From Lachnospiraceae bacterium UBA7012 (GTDB lineage Bacteria; Bacillota; Clostridia; Lachnospirales; Lachnospiraceae), in NCBI GenBank assembly GCA_002449595.1, contig DJXE01000162.1, positions 1 through 31,222 of the forward strand: a DNA stretch of 31,222 bases, read 5' to 3'. Position 1 is the stretch's first letter; each line of letters begins with the position of its first letter. Positions 15,557 to 23,349 of this stretch are shown here, piece after piece. Made by a program: the position numbers and the translations under genes. Under the pieces are notes generated by a model. The model saw only the letters and a list, made by a program, of their open reading frames with translations. It ran no database searches and had not been told where the DNA came from.

Positions 15557-15814
15557 ATGAGCATTGAAAGCAGAAATGTTACGCTTTACTGCCCCACATG
15601 CGGAAACGACCAGTTCTCCTGCGTGGATGTTGAAATTGATGATTTATCGGATGCTCCCGATGATACAAGAATACAGTGCGTAGATTGTAAGTGTATATTT
15701 ACAAAGGCGGAATTGATAGAAGCCAATCAGGATGTCATCAATGCCAATATCGAGGAAGTGAAACAAGAACTGCTGAAAGACCTCGAAAAGAAACTGAAGA
15801 AAATGTTTAAGTAG
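15557..15814 (+). CDS. Small zinc-ribbon protein with a coiled tail
   Basis: This 85-residue protein begins 'LYCPTCGNDQF' with a CxxC, and has a second pair in 'IQCVDCKCIF', together a four-cysteine zinc ribbon. The rest ('IEANQDVINANIEEVKQELLKDLEKKLKKMFK') is a charged helix. Such short proteins are found in accessory defence or phage regions; the exact role is unknown. The gene is followed 8 bp later by the next membrane protein. Confidence 0.65.
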   Translation: MSIESRNVTLYCPTCGNDQFSCVDVEIDDLSDAPDDTRIQCVDCKCIFTKAELIEANQDVINANIEEVKQELLKDLEKKLKKMFK

Positions 15815-15822
15815 GAGGAAAT

Positions 15823-16275
15823 ATGGAGATTGCAGCGTTAGTTATTTCGGCTGTTTCCTTAGTTGTTGCGATAGCGTCTTTTATTATTTCAAGCAAATCC
15901 CAACATTTACAGGATAGGGTAAATGAGATCGAGCTGAAGCTCAAAGAGTATGAGCTGGAAGAAAAAGAAAAGGAGCAGCATAAAGCGCCGTGCATTGAAG
16001 CCAGAATCAACCATATCGCAAAAGGTAATTATAGAATAAAGATATGGAACTCCGGAAATGCAGCTGCAAAAAATGTGACTGCTTCGTGGGATAAAGGAAG
16101 CCAGATTATATTCTTCGACCAAGAAAAGATGCCATTTGAAATATTGGAGCCACAGAAAAGCTTCGACTTGGCTATATCTACATATATGGGGTCTCCAAGA
16201 AAACTATGTATTACGACCGCGTGGGAAGATGGCGATGGAGAAAGGCACAGCAAAGAACAATGGTGTGATTTGTAA
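15823..16275 (+). CDS. Membrane-anchored coiled-coil protein, island gene
   Basis: This protein has 150 residues. The N-terminal helix 'LVISAVSLVVAIASFIISS' (about residues 5-23) is followed by a heptad-like charged coiled coil (about 27-55, many Glu/Lys/Leu), then a beta domain with 'YRIKIWNSGNAAAKNVTASW', comparable to the motif in the 281-aa protein upstream. TAGGAGG precedes the ATG. The next gene starts on the base after its stop, so both are likely coupled. Function is not known; the layout suggests a membrane-tethered sensor or scaffold. Confidence 0.65.
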   Translation: MEIAALVISAVSLVVAIASFIISSKSQHLQDRVNEIELKLKEYELEEKEKEQHKAPCIEARINHIAKGNYRIKIWNSGNAAAKNVTASWDKGSQIIFFDQEKMPFEILEPQKSFDLAISTYMGSPRKLCITTAWEDGDGERHSKEQWCDL

Positions 16276-16878
16276 ATGAGCAAAAAACAGCCAAAGAAAT
16301 ACGAGATCAAGCAACCGAAGAGGTGTCAATCCTGCGATAAAGCCGTTGACTGCGAGTTTCTGAAACATCTATATCAAAAACCGTATGACGTTAGCGGTGT
16401 TCTGTTGGACTGCAAAGCGTTTTACATCGTTTTCTGCGAACTGGAAGAACGGTGCCGTATCCCCGATGACCCTGAGGAAAAGAAACGGTATCATGAGGAA
16501 TCCGATGCGGGGAAACGCCCGTTTCTGACGCCTGCCATGGTAACAAACGGTGTGCTCGCGGCAGAGTTGGCGCTGAAAGCACTTATCCTGAGAGAGACCG
16601 GTACCTTCGATTGCATCCATTATCTGGACAAGCTGTTTTACTCTTTGCCTGATAATCACAGAGAGGCGCTGTCCTCCTTGATAAAAGAAAAGGCGCATCA
16701 AAACGACGCGACGCTGAAGACGAATCTGGAAACAATCGGCAATTTCTTTCAGGAGTGGCGTTATTTCTACGAGAGTGAATCCATGGGTTACAGCAATTTC
16801 CTAACGGAGTTTATCCATATCTTATGTGACTACGCGATCGAGAAACTCGAGAGTAATGCGACCGAGGTGAGCGGGTGA
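16276..16878 (+). CDS. HEPN-like domain protein
   Basis: This 200-residue protein has three N-terminal cysteines (Cys17, Cys20, Cys27) that could bind metal. After about residue 85 it is all-helical with 'NGVLAAELALKALILRETG', 'HYLDKLFYSLP' and 'FFQEWRYFYE', a pattern typical of HEPN domains, found in many toxin and defence proteins. The usual RxxxxH catalytic motif is not obvious, so it may be an inactive or partner HEPN. It overlaps the next gene by GTGA (16875-16878), showing coupled translation with the DUF3800-like gene. Confidence 0.55.
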   Translation: MSKKQPKKYEIKQPKRCQSCDKAVDCEFLKHLYQKPYDVSGVLLDCKAFYIVFCELEERCRIPDDPEEKKRYHEESDAGKRPFLTPAMVTNGVLAAELALKALILRETGTFDCIHYLDKLFYSLPDNHREALSSLIKEKAHQNDATLKTNLETIGNFFQEWRYFYESESMGYSNFLTEFIHILCDYAIEKLESNATEVSG

Positions 16879-17033
16879 GCAACTATTTTGTTTTTACAGA
16901 TGAAGCAGGTACGTATCAGCGTCATCCAAGTGTGGCACATATAACCAAGCATCCGTTCTACATCCGCTCCAATGTTCTGATGTCAATCGATGATTATCGT
17001 CAGTATCAAATTGATTTGCAACGTATCAGTGGC
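16875..17033 (+). pseudogene. DUF3800-like protein, N-terminal fragment
   Basis: The frame starts at a GTG overlapping the HEPN-like gene and begins 'SNYFVFTDEAGTYQRHPSV', like the 'Y--F-DESG' start of DUF3800 proteins (RNase H-like fold, predicted nucleases often next to HEPN proteins). After about 53 residues, close to 17033, the sequence turns into a serine recombinase in another frame; the DUF3800 frame runs on without meaning to 17144. The gene has been cut by a recombination or deletion event. Confidence 0.6.
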
Positions 17034-17680
17034 GAATGCGATACTGTACCACAAAGTACTTCGAAGCCCGTCAGGATCATTTCGTTTGTGCCAACTATCG
17101 AAGCAACACGGGTTCGTGCTCTGCTCACTTCATCCGGGCAGTAGTTCTGGAACAAATGGTCTGGGAACATATGAAAGAAGTCATCTGGTACGTAGGTCAC
17201 TATGAAAGTCATTTTCGGGAAATCATGGAAGTCAGGCTTCAGGCAGAGAGCAAAGAGACCATACGGGGCAAGCAGAAACAGCTCGAAAAAGATGAGAAAC
17301 GTATCCAGGAACTTGACCGACTCTTTATCCGTCTGTATGAGGACAATGTTTCCGGGAAAATCAGTGATGAGCGTTTCACCATGATGAGCCGTAGATATGA
17401 GGATGAGCAATGTCGGCTGAAAGCAAAGGCAGAAGTCTTACGACAGGAAATCGAAACACAGGAACAACAGAACCAGAATCTTGACTCATTCATTCAGAAG
17501 ATTAGAAAGTACGCAGAATTAACCGAATTGACACCATATGCGGCCCATGAACTGATCAAGGCGATCTATATCGAGGCACCGGATAAAAGCGGTGGAAAAC
17601 GCCGTCAGAGCATTCATATCTGCTATGATCTGATCGGGTTCATCCCTCTGAGTGAACTGATGGAACAGGAAATGGCATGA
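17034..17680 (+). pseudogene. Large serine recombinase, C-terminal part
   Basis: About 214 codons (first ATG at 17036) form the C-terminal region of a large serine recombinase: end of the zinc ribbon ('YCTTKYFEARQDHFVCANYRS', then a further Cys and His), 'VVLEQMVWEHMKEVI', a long coiled coil (about residues 65-155, e.g. 'KQKQLEKDEKRIQELDRLF'), and a final domain 'AHELIKAIYIEAPDKSGGKRRQSIHICYDLIGFI'. The resolvase catalytic domain and the first half of the zinc ribbon are missing, so it cannot recombine on its own. It marks an integrative element that once sat here and forms the right edge of the low-GC island. Confidence 0.85.
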
Positions 17681-17701
17681 CCCGAAGAGCATGCCATTTC
17701 C
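17668..17701. terminator. Perfect 12-bp inverted repeat at the recombinase stop
   Basis: GGAAATGGCATG (17668-17679) and CATGCCATTTCC (17690-17701) form a flawless 12-bp stem with a 10-nt loop that spans the stop codon. There is no T-run after it, so a factor-independent terminator is not certain; a recombinase-related or RNA-stability role is possible. Confidence 0.55.
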
Positions 17702-17754
17702 AGAAAACTATAAAACTGTCTTACAAGCCCCGGCCTCAACGTCCCGGGTCCTTT

Positions 17755-17934
17755 TCACGTGATTCTTGCGTCCCGCAGCGTGCAGTACTTGTAATTACCT
17801 TCCTTATAGATCTCAAATGTGCCCATGACGCAGATCTCGCCGCCGGGCTCCGGATAGTCGTCCGGGTAGACGTAGTCCTCCGTCAGGACGAACTCGATCC
17901 CCGGGGGCAGCAGTGCACAGCATCCATATTCATT
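17755..17934 (-). pseudogene. C-terminal remnant of an unknown secreted or membrane protein
   Basis: In the 323-bp stretch 17681-18003 the minus strand has a 59-codon open frame without a start. It reads 'EYGCCALLPPGIEFVL', 'YVYPDDYPEPGGEICVMGTF' and ends 'EGNYKYCTLRDARIT'. This is clearly coding in style and resembles the tails of clostridial proteins with a '-CC--GIEF' motif followed by a strand-rich domain. A stop in frame lies before codon 1, so the N-terminal part is lost. I do not know the family name. Confidence 0.5.
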
Positions 17935-17973
17935 TTAATGCCCGCGCACATCCGTTCAGAGCGAAAAGACTCT

Positions 17974-17999
17974 GCCCGCTCTTACCGTGGTCAGCGGGC
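17974..17999 (-). terminator. Hairpin after the lipoprotein gene
   Basis: A 7-bp perfect stem, GCCCGCT (17974-17980) with AGCGGGC (17993-17999), sits just downstream of the lipoprotein stop (18004) on the minus strand. It is followed by AGAGTCTTTTCG rather than a clean T-run, so it is a moderate terminator candidate for the minus-strand operon. Confidence 0.5.
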
Positions 18000-18003
18000 G
18001 CGC

Positions 18004-19965
18004 TCACCGTGCGCGGAAAAACGCTGCTTCTCCAATCTCCGTATCCTGGTTGAAGACGGAGCCATACGCGTACTGAATGCCGTCTTTCTCCGCAAAATCA
18101 TTCATCACGAGGCGAAGTCCGCTCGATTCACTGATGACATCAAAAGCGCCCACGTCCTCTATCCAGTCACCATTCATGACGATATTTGCGGGTTTGTCAA
18201 TTATTTCTGTCTCCATGTTGTCCGGGTCGCTGACCATGAATGAGTGCATTTCCTTCGGGTGCAGCAGGGCAGTCACCTTGTAGCCCATATACTCGATCTC
18301 ACCCCGGCCGACCATGATCCTGCACTGGTCGCCGCCGGAGACAGCAGTTACAACGTTAAGAATGCACTTCCATTCGCCGCCGAGATCCTGCAGCTGTGTC
18401 AGCGGGGCTCCATCCTGCGGGAACGCGTCGTCGAAATACCATCCGAAATCATCCAGCGTGGCGTCTCCGGCGGCAGTTGCAGCCAGAGCTGCGCCTGATT
18501 CTTTCGCTCCCGCTGCGCTGCTCTCCTCCGCGTCTGATGCACTGCTCTTCTCTGCGTCCGATGCGCTGCCTTTTTCCGAAGCTTTTCCTGACGGGCTCAG
18601 GTCAGCAGGGACCGGCACGTCCTCCGTTCCGGGCATCACCGTCATCGCCGGCCGGACGCCGTCCAGGATCCAGACGTTCTCTCCGTCCGCGCGGACAAGC
18701 ACCATCATATACTCCTCCCTGTCCTCATTCACATACCGTCCGCGGCCAAGAGCGGCATCCTGCGCATACTCAAAGCTGAAACTGGCGAAAGGATAATTGC
18801 TGTCCTCATTTTCCATGCGGTTGTAATAAAACCACTCGTGTCCGCAGAGCGTGTCCGGAAGGCCACTCTCGTCGGTGACGTTTCCGTCCCCGTCGATTCC
18901 AAGGTACCAGTCGATCCGCACGTCGACCCAGCCTTTTTCATATTCCTCCTCCGGCTGGTAGTTCTCCACATACAGATTGGCGAGGTGAGCTTCAAAGCCC
19001 AGCCCGTACTCCCTGACGTCCCGGAAAATGTAGCACTTCCAGCCACCGGCGTACTCGCGCTCGTCGTACTCCGGATCGCGGTAATCTCCTGTGGTCCTGT
19101 CGGCGAAGACACTTGGAGACGCGTACCATCCGAAGTCCTCCAGCGACGGCCGCTCAGAGGTGTCAAGGAGCTTTGCGATCTCTTCGCCCTTCATCTCTCC
19201 GAATGTGTGGTTCTCTTCTTTCTTCCCGACCCCGACACGAAATGCCGCGTTAAAGGGCTGTGAGAAGTCATCCGTCAGCCAGCAGGCGACTGTGACCTCG
19301 CGCGTCTCCTCGGGGACCTCGTACAGCAGCCAGACATTCATTCCGTCGAGTTCCTCCGGATCAAAAGGCCTTGCCGCGTTATAGTACCCCGCCGCGTCAG
19401 ACCGGATCTCTGAGGCGGACATATCCGTGACCGGACGGATCCTGCCGCCTGTTCCTCCCGCACCGGGATCCAGGGTGCCGCCATTCTCGTCTTTTAATTC
19501 GATCAGATAGAAATGGCCGGGGTCCGGGAGCTCCTTCACCATGCCGGAGCCGTAATCGCTGAATGCCGCGGAGACGGAAATGTATTTCATCCCGTCTGAG
19601 AGGCCGGATCCGGAATCGACCCAGTCGGCGCTGTCTTTCACGTTAATGTACAGTTCGGAACCATCCATCTGGATCATGTTGCCCGCATCATAGATCTCGT
19701 TCGGATCCGCCGCGGACACGATCCCGTTCGGCAGGTCGACTCCGTAGTCCGCCGCAAGGTCCTTTGCAGCCTGTTCGGCCTGATCGGTACTGCCGGAGAC
19801 GCCGGTGCTGCCGGACTCCGAGAAGGAGAGCCCGCCGTCCTCGCCATCAGCCTTTTTCTTCCCGCAAGCGGCGAGGGCTGCTCCAAGAACGAAAATCAGA
19901 ACCGGCAGGGTCGCCCGCCTCAGCATGTGCCCGACAGAAGATGATAGGTTGCATTGCTTTTTCAT
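18004..19965 (-). CDS. Lipoprotein with two copies of a W/GGWK module
   Basis: This 653-residue protein has a lipoprotein signal peptide: 'RRATLPVLIFVLGAALAACGKKK' with lipobox LAAC. It is probably anchored to the outer face of the membrane. Two related modules begin 'DFGWYASPSVF' (Trp280) and 'DFGWYFDDAF' (Trp509), each followed by '-GGWKCYIF-' or '-GGEWKC-' and then beta-rich sequence. Between them is a Ser/Ala/Glu/Lys linker with SASDAE-type repeats. The same module ends the 541-aa and the partial protein in this cluster. It is the last gene of the operon, 18 bp after the peptidase-like gene, with AAAGGGGC before the ATG. No known enzyme motif is recognised. Confidence 0.8.
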   Translation of the reverse strand: MKKQCNLSSSVGHMLRRATLPVLIFVLGAALAACGKKKADGEDGGLSFSESGSTGVSGSTDQAEQAAKDLAADYGVDLPNGIVSAADPNEIYDAGNMIQMDGSELYINVKDSADWVDSGSGLSDGMKYISVSAAFSDYGSGMVKELPDPGHFYLIELKDENGGTLDPGAGGTGGRIRPVTDMSASEIRSDAAGYYNAARPFDPEELDGMNVWLLYEVPEETREVTVACWLTDDFSQPFNAAFRVGVGKKEENHTFGEMKGEEIAKLLDTSERPSLEDFGWYASPSVFADRTTGDYRDPEYDEREYAGGWKCYIFRDVREYGLGFEAHLANLYVENYQPEEEYEKGWVDVRIDWYLGIDGDGNVTDESGLPDTLCGHEWFYYNRMENEDSNYPFASFSFEYAQDAALGRGRYVNEDREEYMMVLVRADGENVWILDGVRPAMTVMPGTEDVPVPADLSPSGKASEKGSASDAEKSSASDAEESSAAGAKESGAALAATAAGDATLDDFGWYFDDAFPQDGAPLTQLQDLGGEWKCILNVVTAVSGGDQCRIMVGRGEIEYMGYKVTALLHPKEMHSFMVSDPDNMETEIIDKPANIVMNGDWIEDVGAFDVISESSGLRLVMNDFAEKDGIQYAYGSVFNQDTEIGEAAFFRAR

Positions 19966-19983
19966 AGTGCCCCTTTCCGGCGC

Positions 19984-22900
19984 TTATCTGCCGCCCTTCA
20001 TCGCGTCGAAATCGTCGTAGGAATTCGACGTCTTTTTCCCTTCAATATCCGCCAGATAGGAGACAATATTCGAATTCACGATGATGTCTCCGCTGCAGGC
20101 CAGCGTCCTGCCCTCCTCCCGCACTTTGAGCGTCAGGCTCGCGAGCATGCCGAAGTCTGCGAAATCATAGGTGACGCCGTTCGAGCCCTTTGACGTCGCG
20201 TCTGTCTGGGTAAAATACAGCGTCTTTTCTTTTTCGTCATAAACGCCTTCAAATATCATCGGCGGGCGCCCCTGGACGGAAGGAAATGTGATGACGGCCT
20301 CGTACTCGAGCTGTGAGCCGCCCGCCTTCGGGCGGACGACCATCGTCGCCGGGGTGCCCTGTCTGCCCCTCGTCTCGAGTTCCTGCTCCACCTGCGCATA
20401 TTCTTTCGAATACTGGTCGATCGAATCAATGGTCACCTGGCTGGCTTCCGAACCGGCGCCATGCGCGGAGGACTCCATCTTCCCGATCATGCCGTCGGTT
20501 ATGGCGCTCTGGTCTTTCAGGTAATTCGTGAGTTCCCACCTGCCATAAAGCACCAGGAGGTTTTCGTCCTGCGGCTCGGACTTCGGACCGGTATAGATCT
20601 TCCCGTCGTCTTCCTCTCCCACCTTGAACGCCTCCGCGATCTCCAGCTTGACGTCGTTCTCAAAGCCCTCCGGCGTAGTCCCCTCAAGCAGGGCCTCCGC
20701 CGGGATCCTGGCGGCGGGCTTTTTCCCTTTAAAGGCTTCCAGTGGGATGAACTCCTCAAACTTTTTCCCGTCTTTGCGCGTCGCGTACACCATGTATCCC
20801 CTCTTTGACACAACGTCGGCGAAATCGTCATCCTTCAGGAAGCTGTCTCCCGGGATCTCCGGCAGATATATGAGGACATCCAGCTTCCTTTCATCCATCT
20901 CATATTTTGGAGGGTCCGGCTGCCGCATGAGAAGCGCCTTGAAGCCGCTCTTATAGTCGGCCGTGCTCCATGCTGCCTGCTCGATGACCGCGATCTCCGG
21001 ATACATGAATTCCGGATCCACATAAATGAAATTCCGGAAGGAATCGATTACTTTTACTCCCTCGCTCATCCTGGATGGAGCGGATGCCGTACTTTTTCGG
21101 ATGCCCCATGCCTCCGCCGTCAGGAAACAGATCTTCTGGTCGCCCGAGAACTCCCCGTCCTTCTCCTTCATCGTATCGAGCAGGAGGAGGCCGTATTTCT
21201 TATCCGTGCCGGGCGTTTTCAGGCGATGCACCCTTATGTATCCTCCTGTGGAGAGAGCGTCGTGATGATAACCGGCGGTATCCTTTTCTTTATAGTCGTG
21301 AGAGAAAAAAATGCCCTTTGCCGGCGTGACTCCGCCGGCAAATCCAACATTCTCAAGGAACTCCTTCCGGGGAGCATCGGCCAGAAAATCCCATTCCAAC
21401 TGCCGGAAAGTGTCGGCATCCAGCTGATAAGCGCCCCGCACGGCATCCGAAAAGATGCCTGTTTCGCTGTAGCAGCTCATCACTTCCGCCATAGTGTGCC
21501 TGCCCTTTTTCTCGTTCAGATAGTCGAGAAAGTTTGCCCACTGGTATCCCGGATCATTTCCCAGAGGGGTATTCCCGTCCCGGTCGATCTCGAGCCCGTA
21601 ATAATGAAACAGATTTCTGCTTGTCAGGCAGCCTGTGTCCGGCTGCATCGCGTCCTTGAGGGAAGTCGTCTCATAGCCGGGCGTCATGCCCTGTCTCTGG
21701 AAATACAGGAATCCTTCCGCTTCGACTACGGCTGCCGTCGACTCCATGAGCAGCGTGTTGTACGTCTTCACGTCGGCCGGTCCGGCCTGCAGCGAAAGGA
21801 AGAAAAAGTATTCGTACTGGCAGGCGTGGAACATCTCATGCGTCAGCGTTGCAAGTGCCGACGTCTCCCCTTTATTCACGCCTTCCGTGTCACTTAAGGG
21901 GTCAGAGATTCCTTTGTACAGGCCGTCGATCTCCATCTTGATGATGGCATTTCTGCCGTGGGCGACCTTGTGCGTCTCCGCGTCCCCCCCGCCCGGCACG
22001 AAGAAGATGCAGACCATCTGAGAAGGCATCCTGGCGCCCTGCTCAGGCCCTTTCAGATACTGCCACACCGCTCCATAGCGCTGCAGCACCGTGCGGACAG
22101 GGAGGGGGTACGCGTCATAACAGATCTCCACCTGCTGCCTGTACTCGGAATCGGCCTTCATGAGCCCGGCCGCCGCATTGGAAATATCGCTGTTTCTTTT
22201 CCGGAGCGTCTCCGGCGTCTTGATCGCATAGCCCTCATCCGGTCCGCCGTGACCATAAGCGTCCAGCGGATAAGCCTTCGTGGCCATATCGAGATACTGG
22301 TTCTCGAGTTCTTTCCGCTTTGCAAGAGCCGCGTCGTAAATCTCGTTCCGGTTGTCCGGATATTTCGCAAAATCGTCCACGGACCACAGAACGAATCCCT
22401 GCTGATTCTCTGTGATCTCCGCGCGAAGACGGTCCTTTTTGAGCATCTCGCCGTACTCCTCGCAGAACCAGGCGATCTGCATGGTGCCATATACGATGGG
22501 AAGAATGACCATCCATTCGGCGATCGTGTTCTGATGAGAGCGGTAGTACGCGACGGAACCGTCCAGCTCTACGGTATACGGCTGCTTCGTTCCGTCTTCA
22601 AGCACACGGAATGCATATACGTACGGCCAGACATCCTCCTCAAGGCCGGCGGCAGCAAGGTCATACTCCACGACGTATTCCCCCGGGATCGCCTCATCCT
22701 CTGCGAGGCCGATCGAGAAGTCATAGGCGTCGAGCATGACCGCGCCGAGCTCCTGCGCCTCTTTGTCGAGGCGCGCGTAATCCTCATCGGGGAGCTCCGA
22801 GAAGACCGGCGCGCGGTCCTTATCCATTGCGTTCTCTTCCGCACTGATCCGGATGCCCTTCCTGGGCTCGATCGAGAACGCCCTGCTGTTTCCTGCCTGT

Positions 22901-23334
22901 ACAGGTTCCGGAATGCCGCTGCTTTCTTTTCCATTCCTGCCGCCGCCCGCCATGCCGCTGCTTATCCCGCTCCCGCCTCCGGACAACGCGGTGCGCACAG
23001 ATCCGGGGAATACGAAGCACACGAAAAGCACAGCCGCCAGAATCACGGCGATCACAGGCACTATGGGTACGCGGCGCCCTGCCTGCCCCTGTGTCTGTCG
23101 TGAATTTGATACAGGCGCGCTCACTTGTGCTGCAGCGGCTGCACTGATCTTCCAGCCGCACTCCTTGCAGAACTGCGCGCCGGGATTCAGCGGCCCGCCG
23201 CACTTACGGCAGAATTTCGGTGTGACCGGCTGTATTCTCTGCGGTCCGGCCACTGGCACCGGCTTTCCGCAGCCCTGACAGAAGGCGGCGTTCTCCGGGT
23301 TCTCCGTCCCGCAGTATCTGCAGAATCTGGCCAT
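19984..23334 (-). CDS. Membrane-anchored zinc-ribbon protein with HEMFH metallopeptidase-like domain
   Basis: This protein has 1116 residues. Two zinc ribbons are at the N-terminus: Cys5, Cys8, Cys19, Cys22 and Cys42, Cys45, Cys56, Cys59. A membrane helix spans about 90-109 ('PIVPVIAVILAAVLFVCFVF'); the rest would be outside. His499-Glu500-x-x-His503 (LTHEMFHACQYEYFF) is a gluzincin-type zinc motif, and 'LLMESTAAVVE' with Glu531 is a plausible third ligand, similar to the 'EG-A' helix. The domain is therefore probably a metallopeptidase, though no family is assigned. A C-terminal domain (about 900-1116) is beta-rich. The gene is 15 bp from the upstream zinc-ribbon gene and 18 bp from the lipoprotein gene. 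Confidence 0.82.
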   Translation of the reverse strand: MARFCRYCGTENPENAAFCQGCGKPVPVAGPQRIQPVTPKFCRKCGGPLNPGAQFCKECGWKISAAAAAQVSAPVSNSRQTQGQAGRRVPIVPVIAVILAAVLFVCFVFPGSVRTALSGGGSGISSGMAGGGRNGKESSGIPEPVQAGNSRAFSIEPRKGIRISAEENAMDKDRAPVFSELPDEDYARLDKEAQELGAVMLDAYDFSIGLAEDEAIPGEYVVEYDLAAAGLEEDVWPYVYAFRVLEDGTKQPYTVELDGSVAYYRSHQNTIAEWMVILPIVYGTMQIAWFCEEYGEMLKKDRLRAEITENQQGFVLWSVDDFAKYPDNRNEIYDAALAKRKELENQYLDMATKAYPLDAYGHGGPDEGYAIKTPETLRKRNSDISNAAAGLMKADSEYRQQVEICYDAYPLPVRTVLQRYGAVWQYLKGPEQGARMPSQMVCIFFVPGGGDAETHKVAHGRNAIIKMEIDGLYKGISDPLSDTEGVNKGETSALATLTHEMFHACQYEYFFFLSLQAGPADVKTYNTLLMESTAAVVEAEGFLYFQRQGMTPGYETTSLKDAMQPDTGCLTSRNLFHYYGLEIDRDGNTPLGNDPGYQWANFLDYLNEKKGRHTMAEVMSCYSETGIFSDAVRGAYQLDADTFRQLEWDFLADAPRKEFLENVGFAGGVTPAKGIFFSHDYKEKDTAGYHHDALSTGGYIRVHRLKTPGTDKKYGLLLLDTMKEKDGEFSGDQKICFLTAEAWGIRKSTASAPSRMSEGVKVIDSFRNFIYVDPEFMYPEIAVIEQAAWSTADYKSGFKALLMRQPDPPKYEMDERKLDVLIYLPEIPGDSFLKDDDFADVVSKRGYMVYATRKDGKKFEEFIPLEAFKGKKPAARIPAEALLEGTTPEGFENDVKLEIAEAFKVGEEDDGKIYTGPKSEPQDENLLVLYGRWELTNYLKDQSAITDGMIGKMESSAHGAGSEASQVTIDSIDQYSKEYAQVEQELETRGRQGTPATMVVRPKAGGSQLEYEAVITFPSVQGRPPMIFEGVYDEKEKTLYFTQTDATSKGSNGVTYDFADFGMLASLTLKVREEGRTLACSGDIIVNSNIVSYLADIEGKKTSNSYDDFDAMKGGR

Positions 23335-23349
23335 AAGATCCCTCTTTTC

